Shown in pieces: positions 43,613-56,700 of a stretch of DNA of 64,000 bases. The translations under genes and the position numbers were made by a program. Source of the stretch: Tilletia caries (Eukaryota > Basidiomycota > Exobasidiomycetes > Tilletiales > Tilletiaceae). Numbering within the stretch: the stretch's first letter is position 1; each line of letters opens with the position of its first letter. The notes beneath the pieces are model-generated. The model ran no database searches. It saw only the letters and a list, made by a program, of their open reading frames with translations, and was not told the origin of the DNA. The stretch is from assembly GCA_032718865.1 (NCBI GenBank), contig JALUTQ010000007.1, positions 1,674,001 to 1,738,000 on the forward strand. The letters run 5' to 3'.

Positions 43613-45800
43613 TCAGTCATCGTCGCTGTCCATCAGCTCTGCCAGTTCAGCTTCCTCCTCAGCTGTCAGCTGAATGCCACCACCGCCGTCTCCGCTCGGT
43701 TTGACCTGACTCCGTTGGGCACTCGCTGTCACCACACTTGCCGGTGTCGACGTCCCGTTCCCAGGAGACTGCCCCTGTACTCGTGACAGTGCTGCGATGC
43801 GAATGAACTCTGCGGATGGCATCCATGAGTGTGTCAGTGATGTTGGTAACAGTGATAGGCACTCGAAGGATGCTCCCGTTCTCACCTGCTAAGCTCCAGC
43901 GACGTACACTCCCGTCGTAGCTTGCACTGACGATCCACCATTCGCCTTTACTCGCAGCCGGCGCCGAATCTGCCGTACTTGTTGGTGTCTGGCGCCACCA
44001 AGCTCCGATCGTACTGATCTCGTGCCAATGACCCTCCACGGACCCCTTCAACCGTGCCCCCTCTGGACGATCCGGGTCCACTGCAGCATTGCCATGGATA
44101 TCGAAGATCTTGGTGTTGGTTTCTCCCAAGTCGTCCGGGTCATCTGCGGTAGCCGTCTGGCCACTCTGCAGCGACCATAGACGTAGCTGTTCGTCGCTAC
44201 ATGCTGTCACGAGTGCGGGTGGGTCTGTGATATCGCCAGGGATCTGCGACAGGATGCTCTCCAGAGCCGATGCTTGTTGGTGTGCAGGCTGTGCTGCATC
44301 TGAACGTCGAACGAAGTTCAAGTCCAGAACCGCAGTCACGTAGTCACCATGGGTCACAGCCTTCTCGGGCCAGATAGGATCTTGACTCCCAAATTGAAGC
44401 GCGGCCGCCCGACCGGTAGCTACGGTCCTCTTGGCCTGAGGACGATGCGAAGCCTTTCGGGATCCGCCCGCGTGTATGATCGTGTAAGAATATGCTGACC
44501 GATCTCGAGATGCTGCGGGTTTCGAACGCATTCAGTCAGTACAGATTGACTATGATAGGCTGTTGTCATCTGTCTGCTCACCACTCCAGAGTCGCGCCTC
44601 CCAAAGCTCTGGCGGACTGGCATCGTCATCGTGCTCCTCTTCGTGCTCAGGCTCGACGCGCACCCAGCCAGCATGGAGTGCACCGACACTCGACTCAGTC
44701 CCCTTCAGCTCTCGTTGAGGACGTAGCCGAGCGGTGGCTGAACCCGATTGCTGCAGAGTTGGAACTCTGATCTCGAGTTCGGACTGCGCGATTCGTCCGA
44801 GGGAGTCCGCGGAAAAAATGGTCGGCTTCGAGGTCGTTCTGCTTGTCCCTACATGCGGCGGGTCCGGAAGCAGCTCAAGTGCTGTGATAGGCCGCGTATG
44901 CTCTCCGAAGGTTCCAAGCAGGTCAAATTCTGCTTTTGCGCCGTTTGAAAGGAGCGCCTTGGTGATAGCTTCGTTCGCTGTGGTGGGATTCAGCCACGTT
45001 GCATCGTCGAGACTGGATACGATCTGTTGAAGACGTGCCAGTGACCAGATACGAATGACTCGATCTGAGCCTCCGCTAAGAAGAACGGGATGCGATGGCG
45101 AAGGCACGACGAGAAGAGCCTTGATGAAGTCGGAAGCTGCGTCGGCGTGAATCAGCAAGGGTGTGTTAACCTTGAGGGGCAATGCCGGGCCGTTCGCTAC
45201 TGAATCGTACAGCGGCCAAGCGCGAATCGAGCGATCCCACCCAGCAGATAACAGTATCCGTCGCTGTGGTATACCGTTGCCTCCTGAAGGGGCAGGAGAT
45301 GATAGAGACACGCTCAAGGCAGCGAGGCAGGTGACCGGTGCCGTATGACCGCGAAAGAGCTGGACGGCTAACCCGCTTTCCAAATCGATTCGTCGCAGGA
45401 GTGCGCCCGACTCGGCGGTGAACAAGTGCGCATTACCTCCGTCTGGAATCGGGTCGAGCAGCGCACTGAGGATGCGAGTCTTGCCGCCGTCGAAAGCCGC
45501 ACCGACGTTCTCGTCTTTGCCCGCGAGCGAGACGAAGGGCTGGTCACCACCGTTCTCATTGAAGGCAGCGGTGCCAAAATCTTCTGTACTGTTGCTGCCA
45601 GGCTCGGCGCTCAGTGCGACGCCGCTGGCCGCCGCAGACACGCCTGCTCTCTTGCTGCCCGTGCCATCGTTACCACCGAGCCAGATGGGTCGTCCGTATC
45701 GTGTGCCTTGCGCGGTCCGCTTTGCCTTCGCCGCGCGCGCTCTTCCCTGGGCCAGAGACGCTTCCGACTGGAACAGATTGCGCGCATCGTTCGACTGCAT
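43613..45800 (-). CDS. WD40-repeat protein of unknown role
   Basis: Exons 45800-44582, 44512-43886 and 43809-43613 give 680 residues. At least five WD-type blades can be read: GHTAPVTCLAAL ... LLSAGWDRSIRAWPL, DFIKALLVVP ... LLSGGSDRVIRIWSL, GEHTRPITALELL ... IFSADSLGRI, HGDYVTAVLDL ... LVTACSDEQLRLWSL, and GHWHEISTIGAWW ... IVSASYDGSVRRWSL. The first 60 residues are basic and may be disordered; the C-terminus is acidic (AEEEAELAELMDSDDD). A propeller is likely, acting as a scaffold in some complex, but the orthologue was not identified. Confidence 0.75.
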
Positions 45801-46086
45801 CCTTGCTCTTTCCCGGGCGCGCTACGCTCGTCGCTCGTCAGTTCCCGGTCCACCTCGACCCCATCAACGCCGCCGCCGCCGTCGCCGATCATCACCTCAA
45901 AAGAAGGCTCCGAGGAGGTGAGAAGAAAGCTCGCGAAGGTTCGATGCACAGACGCCGGCGGGCAGCATGGACAGCATATGTATGTACAGTAGTACGGTAC
46001 ATAAACACTTCCACACAGTAACTTCCTCGACCACCACCTCACTGACTCTGCGTTCGTAGATCTTGCTGAGCTCCCGCCCTTCCAAC

Positions 46087-47896
46087 ATGTCTGACGCGAC
46101 AAGCAACCCAATCGTTTGTAAGTGTTGTATCTGCGCACTGGCTTCAACCTGCTGCCTTCCGCTCACTCCCCGTTGGCATTCCTTCAGACATCGACATCGA
46201 GTTCGACGGGACGCCTGCCCCTCGTCCGGGCGCAGGGAGGATCCTGTTTGAACTGTATGCGGACAAGGTGCCCAAGACGGCAGAAAACTTCCGCGCGCTC
46301 TGCACCGGTGAGAAGGGCATGGCCAAAGCTGGCGTCCCTCTTCATTTCAAGGGAAGCAGTTTCCATCGGTAAGCTCCAGGCCCTCAGATAGTTCCAAGAC
46401 TCATACTTGCACTGAACACCCGCCGTGGCTTGAAATTTCTCCTCTTGCCAGAGTGATTAAGCGCTTCATGCTCCAGGGTGGTGACTTCACTGTGAGTTTC
46501 TACTGGCCCTCCACGCGGTATAGATGGAGCAAAGCAAACTGACAGCTTGTATGCCTACCTTCGCAGAACGGTGATGGCACCGGAGGCGAGTCCATCTACG
46601 GCGAGAAGTTCGAGGATGAGGACCTCACAGGAAAGCATGACAAGCCGTGAGTGCTGAAGATGTGTGATGATACAAGGCGTCTCCTTGATTTGGAGCTGAT
46701 ACGTTTCGGGGCTTCTCCTATCAGCTTCTTGCTCTCTATGGCCAACGCTGGGCCCGGCACTAACGGCTCTCAGGTATATTTCAGGGCATCTACTGGTTCA
46801 GGCAGCAAACAGAGCGCTGAAGCGAGGATTTTTTTTTCACAGTTCTTCATCACCACGGTACCGACTCCGCATCTCGACGGCAAGCATGTCGTGTTTGGCC
46901 AGGTTCTGAAAGGCAAGAGCGTTGTGCGGCGCATCGAGTCAATCGAGACCGGACCTTCCGACCGGCCAAAAGTCAATGTAACGATTGCAGACTGTGGTCA
47001 GATCAAGGAGGTAAGTCGCACATGGCACCAGACAATTTACATCATGGTCCAGCGAGAAGTCCCTATTGACGATTTGGGCATCGCAGGGCGAATCTGATGG
47101 TATCGAAGGAGATACCTCTGGTGACAAGTACGAGGACTTCCCTGAGGACTACACAGAAGAAGGCGATCTGGAAGATAAGGTAAGCGCGCTGCGATCTGAT
47201 CTGTGTAAGGGATGTCTGTGTCTGACTTAAAGCCACTATCCAACAGCCTGGAGTCGCTCTTCGAATTGCAACGGAGCTAAGGACTCTCGGGAACGCAGCG
47301 TTCGCAAAGCAGGATCTGTTCTTCGCGCTCGAGAGTGAGTGGAATCGCACAGGAGAGGGGTTGGCATAGCTTTGCGACTGACACCTTGCCCCACACGCTG
47401 TGAAGAGTGGCAGAAGGCGCTGCGATACCTTGACATTCATCCCACCATCGATCCAACCGTGTCCGCTCAGCTCGCCAAGGATTACAACGCCATTCGCACC
47501 GCTCTGCAACTCAATTCTGCCCTGTGTGCCCTCAAGCTGACTCCGAAGCCCAGGCCCGTCTTCGCACTGCACGCTTGCGACGCCGTCATTGAGCGTCTGG
47601 ACTCGCCTCGTGCGGCCGCTCTCCAGAACGGAAGTGCGGCAGGATGGGACAGCGAAGTCCCTGTTCCTTCGCCCTCTGCACCCTTTGCGGCGGAGCTCGC
47701 CAAGGCGTACTTCCGTCGCGCACTGGCCAAGATTCAGCTCAAGGACGACGGTGGTGCTGATGAGGACCTCACGATTGCACTCAAGTATGCACCTGAGGAT
47801 GCCGGCATCAAGAAGGAGAAGGCTGCTGTACACACTCGGAGCGAGAAGAAGAAGGCGGCCCAGCGAAAGGCCTTCTCAAAGATGTTCAGCTCCTGA
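46087..47896 (+). CDS. CYP40: Cyp40-type cyclophilin with TPR domain (Hsp90 co-chaperone)
   Basis: Nine exons: 46087-46117, 46188-46368, 46452-46491, 46567-46646, 46725-46773, 46843-47010, 47087-47179, 47247-47334, 47406-47896; 406 residues. The cyclophilin half has [66 protein letters not shown] and [14 protein letters not shown]137 replaces the usual tryptophan, as is known for Cyp40, and lowers cyclosporin affinity. After an acidic linker come the three TPRs ([54 protein letters not shown]) that bind the Hsp90 C-terminus. Yeast homologues are Cpr6 and Cpr7. The tail is lysine-rich and ends AFSKMFSS. Confidence 0.94.
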
Positions 47897-48129
47897 TCGC
47901 TGACTCGCCCCCCTCTAGTCCTGTTCTGTTATACGTCTTCAGATGCATCCGCGACAGAGCTGAAATCATGTTACAAGCAAGCAATGAACAGCCTTCGCGG
48001 CCAGAATACTCGTTGCAGAAGAGCGGGTATCGATTCGTGTGCATGTGGAATGTGAGAGGAAGCATAGGTGGTACAACAAAGATGGGAAAGGGACGGAGAA
48101 GGACCGTCTATTTCTGCAGGGTTGGCGCA

Positions 48130-51100
48130 TCATCTGCTAGGTAACGAGGCGCTCTTGCTCGTTTTGGCAGCTTTGCTCCTCTTGGGCGGAGCCATGAAAC
48201 CCGCGCCTTGCAACTGCGCCAAGACCGCATTCACCTTCTCAACCTCCTCCTTCCGCACCGGACGGGAGCGTTCCGACGGTGTCCCCTTGCCGCTCCTCTC
48301 GCCCCGACTCGAGCCACTCCGGATGCTACTGTCCGACGGCGCCCAGTTGCTCTTCGACCGGTGGTTCATCGATGTGCGTTCAAAGGAAGAGGAGGAGGAG
48401 GTCTGGCTGCTGCTGGTGCTCTTCGTGCCGTGCGTGGCTGAGGACGGTCCACTCCTGAGAGTGTGCTTGGACTCGCTACGGGACGGCATGAGATGCGAGT
48501 CCGGCGAAGGCACTGGTTCCCTTTTCGAGGAAACCGAACCAGTTGCAGAGTGCATACTCTCCACGTCGGGGAGCTTCGTCGTCCGCTTAAGTGGCGAGGA
48601 TGCTGGGCCCGAGGTCGCAGATCCGACGGGCTGATGAGGCCGGGCGCCCATTGATGAAGAGGGAGCACTCGACATGATGCTGCTACCACTACCCCCTCCT
48701 TGAGACGAAGTTACGCTCGTGCGTCGCATCAGCGAACCAAACACTGAAGTTGGTCCCTCGCTGACACCAAGACTCAGCTGGGAATGAGAAGCAGCACTCC
48801 CAGCAGGCGACAGTGGCCGTGCGGAGGGCAGAATTGGCCCATCGTCGACCAGCCGACTCTTCTTCAGCCCAAACGAATCAAAGATCGTCGTCCGGAACTT
48901 GCCCATCCGCAAAGAACTCGGAGCCGAGCGTCGTATATCACCAGATTCCATCACTGCACCCGCTGACGCGTTCTGCCCACCGCCGAGGCCCTGAGCATGC
49001 GAGCCTGAAGCGAGTCTATCCGTGGCCGAGGAAGATCGCGACATCGTGGATACTGATGCGGCCGAGTTCATCGTGGCAGTTCGTGCCAGGCCCTCGATTC
49101 GAATGGGTGCCAGGGACGAATGTCCAGTTGAGAAGGTACCACCAGCGCGACCAAAGGTGCCACTAGGACGCGAGCCCATCATGCCAACCGCACCATCGGG
49201 TGAGCGGGATTGAGTCAATGTATCAGCAGTCGAGGGCCGACGGGGCGTGCTTGTATTGTCCGAAGAAGGGCTGCTTGCCGTCGCCTTCATCGGCGTGACG
49301 GGCGGTGTGGGCGCATAAACGAAAGCAACCGAGCTGACCGACTGGTTGTCAAGATCGTGCCGAGCCCCACTCGTCTGCGCGGAGGAAGCGCGTGCAAAAT
49401 CGCCAATAATATCGCTGTTCGGACCCGCATTGCTGCCCCGACTTCGCATTGAATCATGATTGGAAGATTGTGTGCCCGACGTGGCAATCTTGGCCTGCGC
49501 ACGTGCTTGCAGACCTGCATATGGGCGTCGAACCGCTGAATCCAGATCGTGACCTGACGAGGAGCGAAGGTCAGACCCTCGCTTGATGCTCTCGGATGGC
49601 AGGAGGAAGGTTTGAAGCGACGGACTGCTCGTAGGAGTTTGATCCGGAAGAGGCGAGGCGAATGGCCCCGGAGTCTCCGTCCCCTCTCCATCCTGTATCT
49701 CCCCATGTTCGTTTTCGGTCCCAGGCCGAGATGAAGAGGGTATGGAACTGCTGCCGGTATCAATCACGCTGTCGTTGATGCTGAAAATACTGCTATCGGC
49801 CGAATTGAAGCGCCTGTGAAGGCCACGAACCGGAACGGGCACAAAGCGCTGCTCATCGCTGTCCTCCGAGTCGTCTTCGTCTTCCCAACTCAGAGTTCCT
49901 GCGTTGGGGCCAAACGTCCGACCGGGTCGAGATCGCGTCAGGCCCTCATCCAGCCAGGAGCCGAGCAAGGAAGAACTGGCGTGAGAACTCTGCATGCCGC
50001 TGCCGTGAGGTAGTGCCGGCATCGTCATGATCAGACCGAGGCTGATGTCTTCGCCACTGCCGCCGTCGGCAAATGACTCCCCAAATTCTTGGCGCACGAG
50101 TTCCGCCCCTTCTGCTCGCAGATTTTCCAAGCTTGCCACTCGGGTGGGAGGTGTGGCAACGAAGAGCGAGTTACGGCGCTTGTATGCCGCCGTGCCTTTG
50201 CGCCGAGCCTGGGAGGCGAGGGTGCTACCTTGGCTGACAGAGCGTTGCATGAGCATAGACTGATTTTCTATACTGGATGCCTTTGTGCTGATACTGTTCC
50301 CGCGAGATCGGGTTTCGAAAAGGGCTCGTCCGCTGATGTCACTTGCTCCAGTCGAGCTGGACTCGCTGGACTCGCTGCATTGACGATGCGAAATCGGAAC
50401 GTCTGGCGACGCCCTGTCCGCCACTTTCTCCATGAAGGGTTCTGACGACAGCGTTGGGGTCGAATCTGGTGTTTCGTAGCGAGAGGAAGGCCTACGAAAC
50501 TCCTGAAGGCTCCCCGATGATTGCGGCCTCGTCGTCTGATATTCGAACGAAACCGGTGGCAAGAAAGCGGCCTGGAATTGTACCAGGCCATGCTCCATTT
50601 GACTGAGTTCGTCCTCGAGCAGTTCCTCGTCGGACGATTCGCACACAATTTCCTCGTCTGACTGTGGAGGAGCGAAGCGAGTCTTCAACGTATTGACGTT
50701 CGTGAGGGGCGTCGAAAGAGCCTCTTCAGTCGCTAAAACAGGGAGGCTGCGTAGGATCGACCTGGGTGTGTTGACAGGTGTGCTTGAAATACTGACTCTC
50801 GCAGTCTCACCGTTGCAACTGTCGCCGGTAGAGCTTGACGAATCTCCTGGGCAATTCGACAAGGTCTCGTGGAGTGCCTCGTCTCCACGGCCGGTAGAAT
50901 GCACTTCGACCAGGCCAGGGGTGTTCGCAGTAGGGACACTACTTCGCAGTCCGGAGGGAGGCTGACCGGGCAAGGGAGGCAGGGGAATACTGGGCGGCCT
51001 TGTGGGCGAGTTGGTGATTTCTATTCGCCTGCGGAGCAAGGGCGAAGACGGAGACATGGAGGCAGCGTCGAGTGCAGTGCGTTCCGGTTCTGGGACTGCT

Positions 51101-51555
51101 AATTGATCACGCTGCTGTACCGGTGCTGGACCAACCAAGCTCGAGCTTCGACTTCGGCTTTCCCTCCGTTTCGCAACTGCGTCTGCCAACGTCTTGCTTC
51201 GCTTCGTAAGAGAGGAGACGAGGTGACGGGTCGTCGGGTCGGAATGTCTGAGCGTCCCTGGCGACGACGTGTTGCTTTGCTCGTCTGCCTCTTGAACAAG
51301 ATCGAGGGTGAAGGCGCGCAGTCTCCGTAGCGGCATTTGGACGCTCATTGACTGTGATGTCTCCTGCACGCTTCCTCCTCGCCGATGTAGAGTCGAAGTG
51401 ACCCTGGGCCTGTTCCCTTCCTCCTCCGGCTCTGTTCCTTTTATAGCCATTCTTCCACTGTCACCCACGGGGAAGGCGCAATGATGAGAAGCCGATCCAG
51501 TCACGACTTCCGCGATCAAAGCGATTGCCGCTTCGGTAGCTGCCGCCACGGGCAT
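48130..51555 (-). CDS. Large Ser-rich disordered protein
   Basis: Intronless, 1141 residues, start ATG 51555. More than a quarter of residues are Ser or Thr, with many S/T-P sites (possible CDK or MAPK targets) such as SSTPVNTPRSI and APTPPVTPMK. Short less-disordered parts are ELLEDELSQMEHGLVQFQAAF, RRKGTAAYKRRNSLFV and, at the C-terminus, a helix EEVEKVNAVLAQLQGAGFM followed by basic KRSKAAKTSKS. No catalytic domain seen. It may be a signalling scaffold or transcription regulator; I do not recognise the family. Confidence 0.6.
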   Translation of the reverse strand: MPVAAATEAAIALIAEVVTGSASHHCAFPVGDSGRMAIKGTEPEEEGNRPRVTSTLHRRGGSVQETSQSMSVQMPLRRLRAFTLDLVQEADEQSNTSSPGTLRHSDPTTRHLVSSLTKRSKTLADAVAKRRESRSRSSSLVGPAPVQQRDQLAVPEPERTALDAASMSPSSPLLRRRIEITNSPTRPPSIPLPPLPGQPPSGLRSSVPTANTPGLVEVHSTGRGDEALHETLSNCPGDSSSSTGDSCNGETARVSISSTPVNTPRSILRSLPVLATEEALSTPLTNVNTLKTRFAPPQSDEEIVCESSDEELLEDELSQMEHGLVQFQAAFLPPVSFEYQTTRPQSSGSLQEFRRPSSRYETPDSTPTLSSEPFMEKVADRASPDVPISHRQCSESSESSSTGASDISGRALFETRSRGNSISTKASSIENQSMLMQRSVSQGSTLASQARRKGTAAYKRRNSLFVATPPTRVASLENLRAEGAELVRQEFGESFADGGSGEDISLGLIMTMPALPHGSGMQSSHASSSLLGSWLDEGLTRSRPGRTFGPNAGTLSWEDEDDSEDSDEQRFVPVPVRGLHRRFNSADSSIFSINDSVIDTGSSSIPSSSRPGTENEHGEIQDGEGTETPGPFASPLPDQTPTSSPSLQTFLLPSESIKRGSDLRSSSGHDLDSAVRRPYAGLQARAQAKIATSGTQSSNHDSMRSRGSNAGPNSDIIGDFARASSAQTSGARHDLDNQSVSSVAFVYAPTPPVTPMKATASSPSSDNTSTPRRPSTADTLTQSRSPDGAVGMMGSRPSGTFGRAGGTFSTGHSSLAPIRIEGLARTATMNSAASVSTMSRSSSATDRLASGSHAQGLGGGQNASAGAVMESGDIRRSAPSSLRMGKFRTTIFDSFGLKKSRLVDDGPILPSARPLSPAGSAASHSQLSLGVSEGPTSVFGSLMRRTSVTSSQGGGSGSSIMSSAPSSSMGARPHQPVGSATSGPASSPLKRTTKLPDVESMHSATGSVSSKREPVPSPDSHLMPSRSESKHTLRSGPSSATHGTKSTSSSQTSSSSSFERTSMNHRSKSNWAPSDSSIRSGSSRGERSGKGTPSERSRPVRKEEVEKVNAVLAQLQGAGFMAPPKRSKAAKTSKSASLPSR

Positions 51556-53709
51556 TGTCTGAGATGAAACCGATTCCTAGGACCTGCAAAGTACGAGGTA
51601 GAGGACCTCCGATCGAAGAAGCGACGACGGGCGAATGAAAGGTCCGAGCGGACGTTGGCTGAAGGGTACGGCAGAAGGGAGAAGGCGAGAAGGCAGAAGG
51701 GTGAATCCGGGAGTAGAACGTCAGCTGAGGTCAACAGAAGCTACCAGGGGCCCGGGCTCACATAATTGTTGCTCCAAGGCGGACGGATCAAGTGACGAGA
51801 AGTGAGTAGAGGCGTAGAGTAGCTTGGTCTGACAGGGCCGGGGTGGGTTTCTTTGGCGACTGCGATAGCAGCAGCGGATCCCCCACGGCCTGATATATAC
51901 TTTTCTCATTTCACCGCTCCGTACTAGCTCTGGCTTTGTGTCCTGGTGAACGTGAACGTAATGATGATATGGTGAATGATTCGCCGAATCCTATCCTGAC
52001 TACATACTGAGCTACTGGGGTTCCTCCCGCCTCGCTTGACCCACATCTAGTCCATTATAGACCTCCTCAAATTCTGGCTTTCCCAGGTCTGGGAAAAGAA
52101 TCGATTCCAGGTGGCGGACGGTGGACGGTGGGGTGGACACATCCGGGAGAGGGGGCGCGGAGGCGCCCTGTGCGACATGGACGCAGGTGGGAAAGAAAAA
52201 CAGAACGATACACATGTCGTTAATTAAACTTCGCCAGGTCATAGGCCATACCGTTATGCGTTACCATCGATTTACCGTCCAGTAAACACACCAGAAGTAC
52301 GGAGCATCTGGGCTTTGGTCTTCTGTGTGCTCCGCCCGGCGACCAGCGAGCGTCCAGAGTATCGCCATGAGCATATGATTGTTGATACGTTGATGATTGC
52401 TTGTAGTTGAGCGTTGAGCGTATGGGCGGGAATTGATTCGGCCACAGTAGTGTAAACGTCAGGCCTATAAATACCGCCAGCAGTTCGAGATTTTGTTTAT
52501 AGGCGGGCTCAGGCGCTCGGGCCTTGGGCACTCAGGCCTCCGCCTCAGATTTGAGATTGTAGATTGGGGGCTTGAGGCCCTGATGACAGTCGTCGCAACT
52601 CGCTCCTCTCGCAGCTCTCCGTATTATACAACCGAAGTCTGGCGCCGTTATAACATGCCTCCTCAGTCCTCGACCATCGAACGTGTTTCCCTGCTTTCCC
52701 ACCACTTCGCGTAGTTCCGACAAAAAAGCTACTGTACGCTGTACATCATGCATCATTGTTAGACGTTGATACGCTGTATGTTTACGAGAGCGGCGAGCAG
52801 AACAAGGGCGAAGCGGGTCCGGACGTCCGGACTAACTTGGCCTCTTATATATGTTAAGTTAGATGTTATTGTTAACATTTTTCATACTTAATGAGGTTGA
52901 GGCAATACCTCAGAGCGGGTCAAGCAGCGGCCTCAAGAGCATCGCATCGGTCGCTACAGTCATGCCTACTTATTTATGTATAGTAATTCTCTCACGAAGA
53001 GCAAGGTTTTGTCGGCGGAAGTGCCCCTTGCGGGCTGCGGCCGCCAGAAGCCAGGAGGTGAGGGAAAGAGGTGGAGGAACGGCGGAGGAACGACGCCACG
53101 ACCAAAACAAAACTCAATGTTGATGCGCAAACAACATTCCAGGCTCGCACCTGGAGCAAAAGGAAAGGAGGTCTGGTGGCCCCACAGTGATGGAGCTGGG
53201 TGCACTGCAAAGGATGCGATGATGCATGGACGATGAATCGATGAAGCCTGACTTGAGGTTGGGAACAATGGGGAAAGAAAGGAGGCGAAGATACGTATCT
53301 ACATTATTTACGAGAGGACCTTGACTGTTGGACGATATGCATAATAATAATGTAACAGAAACCCAAACCTTGGCCGCTTGACCCCCTTTGGCTGTTCTAC
53401 TCTGAGCGACGCCTGGTACGGCGAGGGAAGGGAAACGGCGAAAGTTTGGTCAAGACCGCGCCGATGGGCAGGAAAGACGAAAGCGGGATCGAGACGTGCT
53501 CAGACGGCGGTAGATGACTGAGGTTCGTGAAGTGGTCGAGCGTCAACACAGACTTGGGCCCGGGCTTTGGGTAATGTTGACACGTCAACGGGCGGTGGAA
53601 TGTTCGAGGCGCTTGGTTGTTGTAGTTTACCACTTTGCTTGCTTCTGTGAGGTAGTGGCGACGGGGGCGTGCACCGACGATATAGCGCCCTGAGCAGGAA
53701 TTCCCAACT
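51556..53709. other. 2.15-kb intergenic region without recognised gene
   Basis: Largest unexplained stretch of single-copy-looking DNA. A frame of 103 codons at 52531-52220 (minus) ends DGKSMVTHNGMAYDLAKFN; it has a TATAAATA-like sequence at 52466-52473 within its own start region and no support from splicing or motif. AT-rich parts near 52210 and 52860. It is presumed to hold the promoter of the 1141-residue protein gene and the 3' flank of the 1432-residue protein gene. Confidence 0.35.
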
Positions 53710-56700
53710 TCACTGACTTGCCGCAAGCCTGGATCGCAGCCTCTCCGCGGGAGTCAAGTTTTCGGCCCCGCCTGATTGAAGACGAGATTGCGGCTTTGGT
53801 GTCGACGAACGGCGGAGATCGTTACTTTGAATCGGCCTCGGCCCCGCCGTATCATCCTTGTTAGCGCCTAGACCCTTCGCAGCAAACAAGGGCTCAGGTT
53901 CGGGTTCGTCCGTGTTGCCGCCATGAGTTCGCTCCAGCACAGCTCGGCGCAGGTCCTTCCTACCTGCAGTAAGGGTGGACGACGACGGGGTCATCTTTGG
54001 TGTGGCCGTCCTCCTCGCGCCAACAGTGCCAGCGTCGGCACTACGGCGAATGACTGGTGTGCTGTGCAGCATGCCCTCACCGCCACGTGCGTATATGGCC
54101 TTGCCCTTTGCGCTGCTACTGGCCATACCGAGTGAGAAGTCGATCGAGTCCTCGGTCGGGAAGATCTCGGGTGATGCCTGAGCGGAAGGAGCCGGCATGC
54201 TGGTTTTTGATGGATCGACGCTCAGCTCGGCAGCGTTGAGGCGCAACACACCTTCCCTTCCCGCCGACCGATTTGCTTCGTTCAGGGGCTCGTGCATCTC
54301 GTTCAGCTCGGCATGAGCGATGGCGACGAGCTCCAGTTGTGACTGTTCGACGTGCTTCGAGCGATAATGCTTGTCGACTCGGTCCAAGTATCTCCGCTGA
54401 AGCGCAGCAATTCGCGTAGCAAAGCGATGACTGACGACAAGAAGTGCATGTCAGTAACCAACAAGCCGCACACCAGCATCATCGTATCACGGTCGTAAGA
54501 ATGCTCACCTTGACCAAACTCCATTCAGTTGCGATTCCTGAATGTGATGCTTCTGCACAAAAGTGGTGAACACTTTTTCCACATCAACCTCGAGCGCAGC
54601 CAGGCAGTGCGCCTTGAGTTTCTTCGTGGTGTTGCAATCCGACGCGCTCCTGATCTGTAACCGCTGTGCAGATGACGACGCAGTCAACGGGCAGGTGTCC
54701 GAGTTGGACCCTAACTCAGAAGCATCGAGCAGTCGAATGGCGTGTTCGCGGACTCGTTGTCGAAAGACGTGATCCAAGGCACTCCACTCGGACAGCTCCC
54801 ACACCAGTGGATCCGGACTCAAGCGCGGCGTTGAATTGTTGCCACCTTTCACCAGAGATCGTCCATGAGACTCAGGAACCTTGCCCTTCGTGACGGACTG
54901 CTGCGCTTTGGCTGGAGTCCAGACCCAGGCACCTGGCAGTCTCGGCGTGCTATTGCCCTTTTTGGGGCTGAAACCCGTTCCGGACCGTGCAGGACTTGAG
55001 CTCATGAGGTCCGTGCTGGGCGTCAACGGCGGGGTAGGCTTGTCACTGTCGCTCGAGCCGGATAATGTCCAGTCCCCGTCCTGCTTGGCTTTGGTCTTGC
55101 CCTTGCTGCGGAAGAAGATGGGACTCGCTAAGCTGCTTTGACGATGCCGGGCTCGGATGCTCCGACCTTGTTGACGTTCCAGCTCCTTGAGTTCTTCGTC
55201 GGCAAGCACGTTGGGCAGCTCGCTCACGTCGTGAGCGGAAAGGCCTCGAATATCGCGAACACTGAGTCCGTACTTCTTGAGCTCCATCACATCCACCTCC
55301 TCGTGCGAGAAGCCTTCTTCAACATATTGATAGTGCAGCTTCAGGATCGCCGCTGCCTTCGCTGCCGCTCGAGGATCGAGCGACGAGATTTGAATCACCG
55401 GATGCTCGCTCGACTTCATCAGCAGCAGCGATGCCGAGCTGTTCGCCCGTTGAAGAGTCCCGGGGGAGGCACTCTCGTTGTCGACTCGGAGAGTTGTTCG
55501 GGTCGGTGAGGTTGCAGCGTTGAAAGGAGTAGAACCTGGGGCGCCCCGCGAATGGAAAGGTGTTGATAGAGCGGGGTATGGCGTGAGAGGGGATGCCATG
55601 GGAAGCATGGCAGGCACAGAGTTGCGACGAGGCGTTTCCGTGGGTTGAGCAGGAAGATCGTCGTCGCCAGCCATACTACTGTCGTCACTTTGAGATGCCT
55701 CTTGCTCCTCCTCTGCGGCTGCATCCTGGTCTTGACTCCGCATTGATACATCGCTTTCCATTAAGTCGCCGTCCTTTCCGTCGTGGCTCACCAAAATGTC
55801 ATCGCGCTCGTCTTGACCGTCAGATGAGGTTCCATGCTCGCTAACATCGTCGTCATCGTCATGTCGAGAAACGAATAGACTCTGCTCGACTTCGGCCACG
55901 CTGATATCATCGTCGTCCTCATTCTCGTCATATTCCGGCTCCTTCGCTTCCTTGTCGCCAGAAAGGGCATATGCCTCCTCCTCCTCCTCCTCCTCCTCCT
56001 CCTCCTCCTCCTCTTCTTCTTCTTCTTCTCCATCCACCTCTTTCACCACCGACGCGTCGTCGTTCGTTTCGACGCTCCGTCCGGATTCCATTTCTGAGGA
56101 GACTTTGTTCGCCAGATATGGATCCATGCTGCTGCTCGCCTCGGCCTCGCTGCGACTGTTGTCCTCCTCTGCCGCCACAGCATCGTCATGTCTGGACTTC
56201 AAGCTGTGTCCCTGCTGATCAATGCCGGTCTCTGCCTCTGGCTCCGCATGATTACCAACGATCACGCCGCTGCCGTCCGAAGCAGCGTCCTGGGATTCCT
56301 CGACAGTGTCCTCCCGCGAACGAGAATCGGAGTCAGATCGAAGGCTGGTGTCCTGTTCTACCTCGTACTCCTCATCGCCATCATCGTCCTGCGTGTGATC
56401 AGCGAAAGACTGCGACGGCGTTTCAGCGAGACCACTGTGAATCGATTCGGTAGAAGATGAACCGGAGCGCTCTGCGCTCGATGTTGCGTTGGCGTCTGGG
56501 TCGAAATCGGCCGAACCATCCTCTACTTCCGATTGTAAAACAGACGCATTCTGACTTGGTTCCGACACGCTTTGACCGTAGGAGTTGCTGGCCTCAGCGA
56601 CCGAACTTTGCCCCTCCGCCTGGATGTCGTGTTGGGCCTCTTGGCTTGAACTGTCGCCCAATTGCCAGTCGCACTCCGGCTCGTCATCTGCGGGAGCGCT

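Noticed and set aside
52220..52531. Minus-strand frame of 103 codons
   Set aside because: No splice context or family; the only hint is a hydrophobic patch, so not called as a gene.
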